NCBI GenBank assembly: GCA_902167325.1
Contig: LR632930.1
Span: forward strand, 1,984,001-2,048,000
Length of the DNA stretch: 64,000 bases
Direction of reading: 5' to 3'
From: Chitinophaga pinensis
Lineage (GTDB): Bacteria; Bacteroidota; Bacteroidia; Chitinophagales; Chitinophagaceae
The translations under genes and the position numbers were made by a program. Below the pieces are notes generated by a model. That model was not told where the DNA came from. It saw only the letters and a program-made list of their open reading frames with translations, and did no database searches. Shown here piece after piece: positions 55,345-64,000 of the stretch. Positions within the stretch are counted from its first letter, which is position 1. Each line of letters starts with the position of its first letter.

Positions 55345-57789
55345 TCACTGCCACAGGGTCATCTTCTTAATCCTGTCTTCCAGCTTCTCACTGGTCAGTT
55401 CCTCACGCAAACTGTCCACTTTTATAGGGAAACAGAACGGCGTCAGCCGCTGAGGGAATGTTATCACGATCTTACTGTTCCGGATACGCTCCAGCGTTTC
55501 CCGCAAACGTGCTTCCTCCATCTGGTAAAAGAAAGCCTCATTATACGCCTGCCGCACCAGGATGTTCTGCGCATCATAATCCTCAAACACTTTAAACAAT
55601 AACGAAGCCGACGATTGCAGATGCCTGTTAGCTTTCGATTTACCAGGATACCCCTGAAATACAAGCCCTGCTATTACAGAGATGTCCCGGAACTTACGGC
55701 GCGCCATTTCCGTGGCGTTTACACTGCTTTGCAGATCGGTGGTAAGATTTTCTACAGAGAAAAGCTCATCCGCATTGGTATCGTCTACCGGGATGGGCTG
55801 GTCGCTCAGCAACTCGAACCCGTAATCGTTCATGGCAATAGAGAAGGTGATGGGATGCAGCTGACTGATACGCCAGGCCAGCAACATGGCCATCACTTCA
55901 TGCACCAGGCGGCCTTCGAAAGGATATACAAAAAGATGATACCCATCTTCTGTTTGGATTTGCTCCATCAGCAGCTCATTTTCCCGGGGGATGTGAGACA
56001 GCATTTGCTGCAGCTCAAAAAGCGGCTGCAAAATAACGATTTCCGGCTCATGGGCCTTGCCTGCCATGGCTTCGTGGAACTTCCGGCGGAGCATCATACC
56101 GAGGTTGGCGGAAAGCGGCATACGGCCACCGTTCCAGCTGGGTACAATACTCTTCTTTGACTTGGATTTGCGCACCAGCACCGTCATGTCTTTGATCATA
56201 ACAAATTCAAGGTTATGACCGCTGAGGCGGAAGCTGTCGCCCGGAGAGAGGCGGGAAATGAAGTACTCTTCTATAACGCCGATGTATCCCCCCGTCATGT
56301 ACCGCACTTTCAGCATGGCATCACTCACAATGGCTCCGATGTGCAGCCGGTGGCGCATGGCCTGTTGCTTGCTGGTGCAGTAATAGCGGTCGCCCACGAG
56401 GTGAACCTTGTGGTATTCATCATACACCTGCAGCGCTTCGCCGCCGGATACGAGGAAGGAAAGGCACCAGTGCCATTCTTCGTTGGTCATTTCCCGGAAG
56501 CAGAAGGTGGATTGTACTTCTTTCCGGATCTCTTCCGGCTCAAACCCTTCAGACACACTGAGCGTCATGAGATACTGGAGCAGCACATCATATGCGAGGA
56601 TGACGGGCATCCTGCTTTCGATCATGTTTTCAGCCATGGCATCTTTCAGTGCGGCGGCTTCCACCAGTTCGAGGGAATGGGTAGGGAGGAACCAGATGCG
56701 GCTCACGGCATCGGGGCGGTGACCGCTACGGCCTGCCCGTTGCAGGAAGCGGGCCACACCCTTAGGGCTGCCCACCTGTATCACCGTATCCACCGGCCTG
56801 AAATCCACCCCGAGATCAAGGCTGGAGGTGCATACCACCAGTTTGAGGGTGCCGGTATGCAGGGCTTCTTCCACCCATATGCGCAGCTCGGCGTCGATAG
56901 AGCCGTGGTGCAGGGCGATGGCGCCCGCCAGTTCAGGACATTGCTTCAGGATCTGGTGATACCATATTTCTGATTGTCCGCGGGTATTGGTGAAAAGGAG
57001 GGTGGTATTGCTTTCCATGATCACGGGCAGCACTTTGTGCAGAAGGCGCAGCCCCATATGCCCGGCCCATGGATATTTCTCGATCTCATCGGGGAGGATG
57101 CTTTCTACTTCGATGGCTTTATGCACATCGGCCCGTACAATCACCCGCTCACCGGGGAGATTGCCCAGGAGTACGTCAAGCGCTTCATCCAGGTTGCCGA
57201 TGGTGGCGGAGATGCCCCATATTCGAAGGTGAGGGCGCAGGCCGCGCAGACGGCTGATGCCCAGCTCCGTCATAACGCCCCGCTTGGAGCCGAGGAGTTC
57301 GTGCCATTCGTCGGCCACGATGGTTTCAAGATGCTCGAAGCGTTTAGGATATTCCCGCTGGGCGAGGAGGATGTGAAGGGATTCGGGGGTGATGATGAGC
57401 ACTTCGGGCATGCTGCGCTTTTGTTTTTCGCGCACGCTGGCGGGTGTATCGCCGCTACGGATACCTACTGCCCAGGGTACATCCAGCTCACGAAGCGCCT
57501 CTTCCATGGCGCGCCCGATATCTTTAGCGAGCGCCCGCAGCGGGGTGATCCACATGAGGCGGAGACCGTTACCGGTGCGTTTCCGGTAATCTTTTGGGTT
57601 TTCGTTGATCCAGCGGATCACGGTGCCGAGGAATAAGGAAAACGTTTTGCCGAAGCCCGTAGGGGCATTTACGAGGCCGGAGCAGCCCTGCAGGTAATGT
57701 TCCCATGCTTCTTCCTGGAAGGCAAAGGGGGCAAGCCCTTTTGCTCCCAGCCACTGTTCTATCGCTTGCCAGCCGGGTGTGTTTTTCAT
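55345..57789 (-). CDS. Ligase-associated DNA damage response DEXH-box helicase (Lhr family)
   Basis: 814 residues. Superfamily 2 motifs in order: Walker A NAPTGFGKTFS (about 38-48), Ia ITPLRALAKDI, II VADEWHELLG (DEWH), III SATIGNLDE, IV LFTNTRGQSE, V STSSLDLGVDFRPVD-type block, VI QRAGRSGHR. C-terminal winged-helix and Lhr-type domains follow. It unwinds or remodels nucleic acid with ATP in repair. It precedes pdeM on the same strand. Length matches the ligase-associated group (about 810-850), not the larger Lhr of actinobacteria. Confidence 0.93.
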   Translation of the reverse strand: MKNTPGWQAIEQWLGAKGLAPFAFQEEAWEHYLQGCSGLVNAPTGFGKTFSLFLGTVIRWINENPKDYRKRTGNGLRLMWITPLRALAKDIGRAMEEALRELDVPWAVGIRSGDTPASVREKQKRSMPEVLIITPESLHILLAQREYPKRFEHLETIVADEWHELLGSKRGVMTELGISRLRGLRPHLRIWGISATIGNLDEALDVLLGNLPGERVIVRADVHKAIEVESILPDEIEKYPWAGHMGLRLLHKVLPVIMESNTTLLFTNTRGQSEIWYHQILKQCPELAGAIALHHGSIDAELRIWVEEALHTGTLKLVVCTSSLDLGVDFRPVDTVIQVGSPKGVARFLQRAGRSGHRPDAVSRIWFLPTHSLELVEAAALKDAMAENMIESRMPVILAYDVLLQYLMTLSVSEGFEPEEIRKEVQSTFCFREMTNEEWHWCLSFLVSGGEALQVYDEYHKVHLVGDRYYCTSKQQAMRHRLHIGAIVSDAMLKVRYMTGGYIGVIEEYFISRLSPGDSFRLSGHNLEFVMIKDMTVLVRKSKSKKSIVPSWNGGRMPLSANLGMMLRRKFHEAMAGKAHEPEIVILQPLFELQQMLSHIPRENELLMEQIQTEDGYHLFVYPFEGRLVHEVMAMLLAWRISQLHPITFSIAMNDYGFELLSDQPIPVDDTNADELFSVENLTTDLQSSVNATEMARRKFRDISVIAGLVFQGYPGKSKANRHLQSSASLLFKVFEDYDAQNILVRQAYNEAFFYQMEEARLRETLERIRNSKIVITFPQRLTPFCFPIKVDSLREELTSEKLEDRIKKMTLWQ

Positions 57790-57824
57790 CAGGCATTGAA
57801 ATTAGGAAAAATTCCCGCAAGGCA

Positions 57825-57832
57825 TACCTTTG
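57825..57832 (+). promoter_or_regulatory. -7 element of the permease gene, giving a leaderless transcript
   Basis: TACCTTTG matches TAnnTTTG and ends only 4 bases before the ATG at 57837. Transcription would begin at or next to the start codon. Confidence 0.55.
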
Positions 57833-57836
57833 CCGT

Positions 57837-59156
57837 ATGCGCGATTTCTTTCGTTTACACGAGAACGGTACCACCGTCAGGCAGGAATTGCTGGCGGGCC
57901 TCACTACTTTTTCCACCATGGCCTACATCCTGGCCGTAAACCCCATGATCCTCTCCAAAACAGGCATGGATTTTAACGCGCTCATCACCGCCACCGCCCT
58001 GGCCGCCGCCATCGGTACGCTCGTGATGGGACTGTACGCCAAACTGCCTGTTGGCCTCGCACCAGGTATGGGCCTTAACGCTTTTTTCGCCTATACCATT
58101 GTACTGGGAATGGGCTACAGCTGGCAGTTCGCCCTTACGGCAGTTTTCCTGGAAGGGGTCATATTCATCTTCCTCTCCCTTTTCCATATCCGCGAAGCCA
58201 TCATCAATTCCATCCCGGAAAACCTCAAACATGCCATATCCGTCGGTATCGGATTGCTGATAGCGCTGATCGGTATGGCGAATGCGGGCATCATTGAAAC
58301 CGGTATGCGGCATATCGGGGAAGGTAAGCTGGATGGCGTGATCCTCAAAATAGGCCACATTACCAGTGCCGGACCGCTCATTGCCCTGCTGGGCCTCGTT
58401 GTGAGCGCCGTTTTAATGTACCGTAAGGTAAATGCAGCATTGCTGCTGGGTATTCTTTTCGCCACACTGGCGGGCATCCCCCTGGGGCTTACCATGTGGC
58501 CGGAGCATGGTATTGTAAGCCTGCCGCCCAGTCTTTCCCCTATCGCTTTTCAGCTGGAGTTCGATAAGATATTTACGATGGACATGGTGGTGATCCTCTT
58601 CACCCTGCTGATGGTCAATTTGTTCGATACGGTGGGTACATTGATAGGGCTTTGCAATAAAGCCGGATTGCTCGACAGTCAAGGCCGCATCCCCCGCGCC
58701 AAACAGGCATTGTTTGCAGATGCGGTAGGCACAACGGCAGGGGCATTGCTGGGTACAAGTGTGGTAACTGCATATGTGGAAAGTGCCAGCGGCATTGCAT
58801 CCGGCGGGCGCACAGGACTTACTGCTGTAACGGTAGCAGGCATGTTCATGCTGGCGTTGTTTTTTGCACCGCTGTTTGCCATGATACCTGCGGCAGCTAC
58901 AGCGCCGGCATTGATCATTGTGGGGATGCTGATGATGGGATCGGTAGTGAAGATCAATTTTGAAGATGTGACAGAAGCCATCCCCGCCTTCCTGGCGATA
59001 GTGATGATGCCATACACCTACAGCATCGCCGAAGGGATCGTGTTCGGGATGCTGTCTTATGTTTTACTGAAAGTATTTACGGGGAAATACCGGGAAATAA
59101 GCCCGGTGATGTACGTACTGTCTGTGCTCTTTGTACTGAGTTTTCTACTGCAATGA
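57837..59156 (+). CDS. NCS2-family purine permease (AzgA-like)
   Basis: 439 residues from the ATG at 57837 (MRDFFRLHENGTTVRQELLAG); the open frame extends to 57705 but runs over the lhr start and its own promoter. Around 12-14 membrane helices. Family motifs: AGLTTFSTMAYILAVNP near residue 20-36, and LPVGLAPGMGLNAFFAYTIV (about 69-88), with the second substrate-binding block NLFDTVGTLIGLC (about 261-273). AzgA-like proteins import adenine, guanine and hypoxanthine with protons. It is convergent with the exporter gene, whose stop follows directly. Confidence 0.9.
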   Translation: MRDFFRLHENGTTVRQELLAGLTTFSTMAYILAVNPMILSKTGMDFNALITATALAAAIGTLVMGLYAKLPVGLAPGMGLNAFFAYTIVLGMGYSWQFALTAVFLEGVIFIFLSLFHIREAIINSIPENLKHAISVGIGLLIALIGMANAGIIETGMRHIGEGKLDGVILKIGHITSAGPLIALLGLVVSAVLMYRKVNAALLLGILFATLAGIPLGLTMWPEHGIVSLPPSLSPIAFQLEFDKIFTMDMVVILFTLLMVNLFDTVGTLIGLCNKAGLLDSQGRIPRAKQALFADAVGTTAGALLGTSVVTAYVESASGIASGGRTGLTAVTVAGMFMLALFFAPLFAMIPAAATAPALIIVGMLMMGSVVKINFEDVTEAIPAFLAIVMMPYTYSIAEGIVFGMLSYVLLKVFTGKYREISPVMYVLSVLFVLSFLLQ

Positions 59157-59972
59157 TCAGGTAAAAAGAAGTCTTACGCCTACAATGAGCAGCGCACTGG
59201 CAAGGGCAATCATGATGCCTTTGGGCTTCACTTTGCTGGAGAGGCCTGCTCCCAGTTGCGCACCTGCTATCACACCAATACCGATGGAGAGGGCCGTTTG
59301 CCAGCCTTCCCAGAAGCTGCCCTGGATCATATGTACGATTGTACCTGCCAGCGACATAATGGCCAGTATAAAGTGACTGGTAGCTGTGGCGATGTGTATG
59401 GGGAAGTTGAGTACGCTGATAAGGGCCGGCACGTGGATAATGCCGCCGCCGATGCCCAGCAAACTGCTGATGAAGCCTACAGCAAAACTGATGGCGATGC
59501 CGTACCAGATATTAAAACGGTACTGATGCTGCTCCCCGCTGCGTTCGGTAAGATCACGATCTACACATTTGCCTTTGAGGGTACCCGCGGCATAAGCGCC
59601 CCGGTTGGGTTTCAGTATGAGAAAAACTGCGATGACGATTAACAGCCCTCCGAGTATGAGGTTAAAGGTATGCCTTGAGATAACGCTGGTGGCCATAGCG
59701 CCAAGGATGGCACCCGGCAGGGTGGCTACCGCAAATATGGCGGCCGAGCGGTAGTCGATCCGTTTTTTACGGGCGTATGCCACAGATCCGGAAGTGGCGT
59801 TGAGGCAAACCACGGCCAATGAAATACTGGTGAGTACATCCGGCTCCATGTTAGGATACATGAGCAGGAGGAGGGGCATTAATATGAAGCCTCCGCCGGC
59901 CCCTATCAGGGTGCCGAAGGTTCCGATTCCAAATCCGATTAATACTAATAACAATACGGCCTGCAGGTCCAT
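59157..59972 (-). CDS. TauE/SafE-family sulfite or organosulfur exporter
   Basis: 271 residues with eight or so membrane helices in two homologous halves, each beginning with a glycine-rich segment (GFGIGTFGTLIGAGGGFILMPLL, and SFAVGFISSLLGIGGGIIHVPAL). Family PF01925. Members export sulfite, sulfoacetate or other anions, but most are uncharacterized. Its stop codon directly abuts the stop of the permease gene with no gap. The 345-base gap to the next gene holds only a terminator. Confidence 0.9.
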   Translation of the reverse strand: MDLQAVLLLVLIGFGIGTFGTLIGAGGGFILMPLLLLMYPNMEPDVLTSISLAVVCLNATSGSVAYARKKRIDYRSAAIFAVATLPGAILGAMATSVISRHTFNLILGGLLIVIAVFLILKPNRGAYAAGTLKGKCVDRDLTERSGEQHQYRFNIWYGIAISFAVGFISSLLGIGGGIIHVPALISVLNFPIHIATATSHFILAIMSLAGTIVHMIQGSFWEGWQTALSIGIGVIAGAQLGAGLSSKVKPKGIMIALASALLIVGVRLLFT

Positions 59973-60267
59973 CTGGCGTTATCAAATTTTCACGTGTGAA
60001 TAGAATGTGCATCCTCGCGCATTACGAAAGAAAAGCCAATGACTACGGCAATGGTAGGTACAATTGCGTTTTTTTAATGTTGGTCGTCGAATGATTGGTC
60101 CTTTTTCCTTCCGTTCTGTACGGTTGAAGGATGTTTTGGCGGCAGGGACTACTCCCCCGCAAACCAAAGGTAGTACATGACTTCAACACATATTCTGTAG
60201 ACTAAAAGGGTAATGCAATGGCCGTTGAGATTGCTGCTCAGGGAGCTGCTTTGGGAGGCAGGGGCAT

Positions 60268-60295
60268 AAAAAAAGACCGGGGTTACCGGTCTTTT
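60268..60295 (-). terminator. Terminator of the lipoprotein gene
   Basis: Stem GACCGG (60275-60280) / CCGGTC (60286-60291), extended by A-T pairs; leftward it ends in seven U. The rest of 59973-60317 shows nothing I can annotate beyond a short TTCAC-GT-GTGAA repeat at 59989-60000. Confidence 0.88.
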
Positions 60296-60317
60296 CTCTA
60301 AGTTATTTGTTCATCAA

Positions 60318-61643
60318 TCAGTTAATCGCATTCATTTTAAAGTCTGCACTGTCGCCTTTCTGAATGATGTAGATGTTTTTATTCTCGAAGTAATCGGGTG
60401 TTTCCCCATTTTCCTGCAGGTAAACCGGCTGGTAATTGAAAGTGGTGAATACGCGGTTACCCGGTTTGTTGAGGTCTTTGTTGAAATAAACACCGTCCTG
60501 AGCGAGGGCTTTCACGAAGTAATAAGTTACCTCGAAGCCTTTAAACGCCATGTCGGAAGGGCGGGATTTGTACTTATGACGGAACGCGTCTGCGAGGTAT
60601 TTGCTGTAGTAATCAGACTTATCGTTGTAATAAGGCGAAGAGTAATACAGGGTGATGCCTTCGAAATCGGGTTCTTTAAACTTCATCACATCCCAGGTAG
60701 GCATGCCGAAGATGTGCATGGGGTAAGCAGCACGCTGGGGAGCCAGTTTCCGGAGGATGCTCTTGGCACCGGCTTCGTCGAGTGCAGTTACTATGATAAC
60801 GTTGGGCCTGTCTGCCAGTAAGTATTGAGACAGTTGTGCATCTGTAGTGCCTTCGTTCCAGATCACTTCGCGGATGCGGGATTTCTTATCGTAGTTCATC
60901 CTGTCGTACGCAGCCTTGATATTGCCATAGATGCCGTTTTCGAAGGGCGTGTTCCGGCGGAGGATGAGGATGTTCTTGTTGGCAAAACCTTTCTGTACAT
61001 AATCATGCATGGCTTCCACGTGAGAGCGGAGGGTGCTGTTGGTGATGAGGAAGAAAGGGTTGTTGTTGATGCCGCCATCGTTGGGGAAGGTGGCCGATAC
61101 GAAGTTGATTTCTTTTTGTCTGGCGAAATCGCTGAGGGCTTTGATCTCCGGGGAGCTTACCGAGCCTATGATGAGATCGGCATTATCAAGGCGGCGATTG
61201 CGGATGAGCGTGGCCGGATCGTTCTGGCGGGATTTGCTGTCGAACACCTGTACGTTCAGCTTAATGCCGAGGTGGGAGAGGGAGTCGAGGGCCAGCTGGG
61301 CGCCTTCGTAGAATTCAAGGCCGGGCAGCACATAGCGGGGCATGGTGCGGCCGGGTATCTCCAGGCTGGTGGCGAATACGGAATCAAGATACAGCGGTGC
61401 GAAAAGCACTACATTATATGCGTCTTTTTTCACTTCGCGTGCAAATGCCGGAACATTGAAGGGCGCCCGGGCGGCGGGCTTCTCGTCAACGGGCTTTTTA
61501 GGCTCTTCTTTCACCGGCTTGCTCAGCTCGGGAGGAGGGCCGTCCGTTTTCTGTGGTGCCTGACGGAAAATTCCGCAGGCGGAAAGCAGGAGCATGCAGG
61601 ATAAGGTAACCGTCAGCCTGCTCAGGATGTTCGTTCGGTTCAT
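60318..61643 (-). CDS. Periplasmic-binding-protein-like lipoprotein (LpoA/LivK type)
   Basis: 441 residues; signal peptide with lipobox LLLSAC (Cys23). A proline/lysine-rich linker (about 30-60) leads to a type I periplasmic-binding fold (about 75-415): FAPLYLDSVF, GLEFYEGAQLALDSLSHLGIKL, ADLIIGSVSSPEIKALSDFA, and DMAFKGFEVTYYFVKAL. The fold binds amino acids or peptides in transporters, and in LpoA it activates penicillin-binding proteins. No ABC permease is near. An outer-membrane-anchored role in cell wall or nutrient sensing is possible; neither is proven. It follows guaA after a hairpin. Confidence 0.75.
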   Translation of the reverse strand: MNRTNILSRLTVTLSCMLLLSACGIFRQAPQKTDGPPPELSKPVKEEPKKPVDEKPAARAPFNVPAFAREVKKDAYNVVLFAPLYLDSVFATSLEIPGRTMPRYVLPGLEFYEGAQLALDSLSHLGIKLNVQVFDSKSRQNDPATLIRNRRLDNADLIIGSVSSPEIKALSDFARQKEINFVSATFPNDGGINNNPFFLITNSTLRSHVEAMHDYVQKGFANKNILILRRNTPFENGIYGNIKAAYDRMNYDKKSRIREVIWNEGTTDAQLSQYLLADRPNVIIVTALDEAGAKSILRKLAPQRAAYPMHIFGMPTWDVMKFKEPDFEGITLYYSSPYYNDKSDYYSKYLADAFRHKYKSRPSDMAFKGFEVTYYFVKALAQDGVYFNKDLNKPGNRVFTTFNYQPVYLQENGETPDYFENKNIYIIQKGDSADFKMNAIN

Positions 61644-61675
61644 GAGGCCAAATTTGCAAAAATCATTCCATGGAT

Positions 61676-61727
61676 AAAAACAATTACGAATTACAAATGA
61701 ATATAATTGTTCATCCGTAATTCGTAA
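61676..61727 (-). terminator. Terminator after guaA
   Basis: Perfect 11-bp repeat TTACGAATTAC (61684-61694) / GTAATTCGTAA (61717-61727) with a 22-base loop; reading leftward it is followed by UUG and five U (61680-61676). The stem is AT-rich, so its strength is uncertain. Confidence 0.55.
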
Positions 61728-61748
61728 CTGCTCATTTCTTCGGGGAAA

Positions 61749-63287
61749 CTATTCCCATTCTATCGTTGCCGGCGGTTTGGAGCTGATGTCGTACACCACA
61801 CGGTTGATACCTTTCACTTTATTGATAATGTCGTTCGATACTTTGGCGAGGAACTCGTAAGGGAGATGCGCCCAGTCGGCCGTCATCCCGTCTGTAGAAG
61901 TAACAGCACGGAGCGCTACGGTAAATTCGTAGGTGCGCTCGTCGCCCATAACCCCAACGCTCTGTACGGGGAGGAGGATGGTGCCTGCCTGCCATACCTG
62001 GTTGTAAAGGTTCATTTCCTTCAGCAGATCGATGTACACGGCATCGGCTTCCTGGAGCATGTCTACCTTTTCAGGGGTGATCTCTCCGAGGATGCGGATG
62101 GCCAGACCGGGACCGGGGAAGGGGTGGCGGGCGAGGAAGATGTCGCTGATGCCGATTTCCTTACCTACGCGGCGTACTTCGTCTTTAAAGAGGAAACGCA
62201 GCGGTTCCACAAGCCCCATGTTCATCTTTTCGGGGAGGCCGCCCACGTTGTGGTGGGATTTGATGGTGGCGGAGGGACCGTTTACGGAAACAGATTCGAT
62301 TACATCGGGGTAAATGGTACCCTGACCGAGGAACTTAATGTCTTTCAACTCTTTAGATTCCTGCTGGAACACTTCGATGAAGAGGCGGCCGATGATCTTC
62401 CGTTTTTGTTCGGGATCGGAAACGCCTTTGAGTTCGCCGTAGAAGAGGTCTTTTGCATTAACACCTTTTACGTTGAGACCCATGTGTTTATAGGAATCCA
62501 GTACAGATTCGAACTCGTTTTTGCGGAGCAGCCCGTTGTCTACGAATACGCAGTACAGATTAGCCCCGATGGCTTTGTGGATCAGCTCGGCAGCTACGGT
62601 AGAGTCTACCCCGCCGCTGAGGGCCATTACCACTTTCTGGTCACCTACCTGTGCTTTGATGCGGGCAACAGTTTCCTGCACGAAAGCGGCCGGCGTCCAT
62701 TCCTGGTGCATACCACAGATATGAACGAGGAAGTTGCGGAGGATCTGCTTCCCTTCCAGTGAGTGCGTTACCTCGGGGTGGAACTGCACGGCATGGATAG
62801 GGTGCCTGGCGAGGGTGAGGCTTTTGAAGGCCGCCACCGGAATATTATCGGTATGTGCGATGGGCGTGAATACTTCAGGCAGGCGAACAATAGTGTCCGC
62901 ATGGCTCATCCACACCTGGCTTTTCAGGTTTACGTCGTAAAAAAGAGGCTCTTCCTTGTCGGAATGCTCGAGGAAGGCACGGCCGTATTCGCGGGTGCTG
63001 CTCTTGGCTACTTCACCGCCAAACACTTTGGCCATCAGCTGTGCTCCGTAGCAAACGCCTAATACCGGAACGCGCTCGCCCATGGCGGCAATGTCTACCA
63101 CTGGTGCCAGCGGATCGTTAACGGAGAAGGGGGAGCCGGAAAGAATAATGCCTTTGATACTGTCGTCCCAATCTATGGGCTTGTTACATGGCTGTATTTC
63201 ACAATAAGTATTCAGTTCCCGGATGCAACGTGCAATCAGTTGCGTGTATTGGGACCCGAAATCGAGGATCAGGATCTTTTCTGTCAT
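61749..63287 (-). CDS. guaA: GMP synthase (glutamine-hydrolysing)
   Basis: 512 residues. Class I glutaminase domain (about 1-190) with catalytic Cys in [11 protein letters not shown] and His/Glu in [15 protein letters not shown] pyrophosphatase domain with the P-loop SGGVDS, then the dimerization domain with [14 protein letters not shown] and the closing KPPATIEWE. It converts XMP to GMP in the cytoplasm. It starts at the ATG at 63287; a -7 element TATCTTTG (minus strand, 63302-63295) lies only 7 bases upstream, so the leader is very short. Confidence 0.97.
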   Translation of the reverse strand: MTEKILILDFGSQYTQLIARCIRELNTYCEIQPCNKPIDWDDSIKGIILSGSPFSVNDPLAPVVDIAAMGERVPVLGVCYGAQLMAKVFGGEVAKSSTREYGRAFLEHSDKEEPLFYDVNLKSQVWMSHADTIVRLPEVFTPIAHTDNIPVAAFKSLTLARHPIHAVQFHPEVTHSLEGKQILRNFLVHICGMHQEWTPAAFVQETVARIKAQVGDQKVVMALSGGVDSTVAAELIHKAIGANLYCVFVDNGLLRKNEFESVLDSYKHMGLNVKGVNAKDLFYGELKGVSDPEQKRKIIGRLFIEVFQQESKELKDIKFLGQGTIYPDVIESVSVNGPSATIKSHHNVGGLPEKMNMGLVEPLRFLFKDEVRRVGKEIGISDIFLARHPFPGPGLAIRILGEITPEKVDMLQEADAVYIDLLKEMNLYNQVWQAGTILLPVQSVGVMGDERTYEFTVALRAVTSTDGMTADWAHLPYEFLAKVSNDIINKVKGINRVVYDISSKPPATIEWE

Positions 63288-63294
63288 GGTCGTG

Positions 63295-63302
63295 CAAAGA
63301 TA
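63295..63302 (-). promoter_or_regulatory. guaA -7 element
   Basis: TATCTTTG on the minus strand, matching TAnnTTTG and 7 bases before the start codon. A leaderless or nearly leaderless transcript is likely. No clear -33 TTTG. Confidence 0.55.
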
Positions 63303-63424
63303 AAGGAATTTCGGACTTCGGATTTTGCTTTCCGGCAGATTCGCCCGAAATTACCCCGGGCCGTGCGTTCTGAATATTTTATCGTATTTTTCGCCCATAA
63401 CCCTCGTTCTAAATCAATTGCTGT

Positions 63425-64000
63425 ATGAAAACGCAACTCACCATGCTGGCTTTTCTCCTCGCTGCAATGCCCTTCTGGATGGCATGCGACGAGGTTAGCG
63501 GAAGCGGCCGCGTAGCCACCGAATCCCGTCAGGTAAAATCTTTTTCCCGGCTACATGTTCAGGGATCCATGGATGTATATATTATCAAAGGCACCGGCGG
63601 AAGCGCTAAAGTGGAGGCCGAAGATAACATCCTCCCCCTCATTGAACTGGAAGAAGACGGTGATGTACTGCGGATCCGTTTTAAAAACAACGTAAATATC
63701 CGTACCCATAAAGATATTAAGGTGTTCCTCGCCACCGAAACCCTCCGGGAGATCGAACTGGCAGGCTCAGGCGATATTAAAGTGGAAAGTCATTATGCCT
63801 CCGCTGAACCGGTAGAGCTGAGTGTTGCCGGCAGTGGCGACATTGAAGCAGGCTTCAGCGCCCCCGCCGTACATGTAAATATTGCAGGCTCCGGTAATGC
63901 CGATGTGAAAGGAGAAACCCGTGAGCTGCATGTAGACATTGCCGGCAGCGGCAATTGTGATGCCTCAGACCTGTTGGCTGAAACCGCCGAAGTAAGCATT
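63425..64000 (+). CDS. DUF2807 (GIN domain) lipoprotein, runs off the window
   Basis: The frame is open from the ATG at 63425 to the last base: 192 codons without a stop. Signal peptide with lipobox (MPFWMACDE, Cys22). It then matches the head GIN domain: SRQVKSFSRLHVQGSMDVYIIKG, with later repeated IxxAGSGD-type turns (IELAGSGDIKV, LSVAGSGDIEA, VNIAGSGNADV, VDIAGSGNCDA) forming a right-handed beta-helix of about 20-residue coils. Such proteins are surface-anchored, common in Bacteroidota and of unknown function. The C-terminus is missing here. The promoter is unclear; TATTTTTC at about 63380 differs by one base from the consensus. Confidence 0.85.
   Translation, partial: MKTQLTMLAFLLAAMPFWMACDEVSGSGRVATESRQVKSFSRLHVQGSMDVYIIKGTGGSAKVEAEDNILPLIELEEDGDVLRIRFKNNVNIRTHKDIKVFLATETLREIELAGSGDIKVESHYASAEPVELSVAGSGDIEAGFSAPAVHVNIAGSGNADVKGETRELHVDIAGSGNCDASDLLAETAEVSI

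Noticed and set aside
1..64000. CRISPR arrays, tRNA or rRNA genes, intact transposases or prophage
   Set aside because: No spaced direct repeats, cloverleaf-like sequences or transposase and phage structural genes were seen by reading; a dedicated scan could still find a missed tRNA.

Overview
The window reads as chromosomal DNA of a Bacteroidota bacterium, most likely a Chitinophaga-like member of the Chitinophagaceae. The grounds are two SusC/SusD pairs, a GH144-type glucanase-like gene, DUF1735, DUF3467 and DUF2807 proteins, ligase-associated Lhr and PdeM genes, and promoters of the Bacteroidota type (TTTG, about 19-20 bases, then TAnnTTTG). I saw no rRNA, tRNA, CRISPR array or intact insertion sequence.

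Layout. 1-12173: the tail of a sulfatase gene, then a polysaccharide utilization locus (susC, susD, a GH144-like enzyme, GH95 and GH29 alpha-L-fucosidases, an alginate-lyase-fold protein). 12324-14434: a Crp/Fnr-type regulator, an NADP-type oxidoreductase and a secreted LamG-like protein. 14482-19032: a marR gene divergent from an EmrA-EmrB-TolC efflux operon, with both promoters readable in the shared gap. 19126-22057: uxuA, a type-2 glycerate kinase and a small exported protein. 22262-26677: two amidohydrolase-family proteins with three such domains, only one of which keeps its metal site. 26878-28184: a rhodanese, then a two-gene module resembling a toxin-antitoxin pair whose larger gene (ADP-ribosyltransferase-like) is frameshifted. 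28257-33062: housekeeping genes (tyrS, a cobalamin adenosyltransferase, an ABC ATPase, gatC, trpS, a deoxynucleoside kinase). 33187-36223: a putative outer-membrane pair, one member with helix-hairpin-helix motifs. 36716-42195: a second susC-susD with an orphan DUF1735 lipoprotein. 42279-45023: DUF3467, an Ldh-family oxidoreductase, lysC. 45109-51533: a translesion-polymerase operon (dinB, dnaE2-like) and a nearby XRE-S24 repressor. 51534-54231: a mostly non-coding stretch with palindromes, a possible small RNA, one lineage-type hypothetical gene and a decayed winged-helix gene. 54232-64000: a VOC protein, pdeM, lhr, a purine permease, a TauE/SafE exporter, a periplasmic-binding-protein-like lipoprotein, guaA and the start of a DUF2807 lipoprotein.

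The strongest candidate for an undescribed system is at 45109-51533. The promoter regions of the dinB-dnaE2 operon and of the XRE-S24 repressor gene each carry two copies of the 13-base palindrome CTAA-N5-TTAG. The repressor keeps an Ala-Gly bond and a Ser/Lys pair expected for LexA/CI-type self-cleavage. I infer a LexA-like DNA-damage switch built on an XRE repressor. The palindromes and residues are read directly from the sequence; the regulation is inferred.

The carbohydrate genes may be linked too: perfect CAAACGTTTG-core palindromes of LacI-family type lie in front of both the GH95 gene and uxuA.
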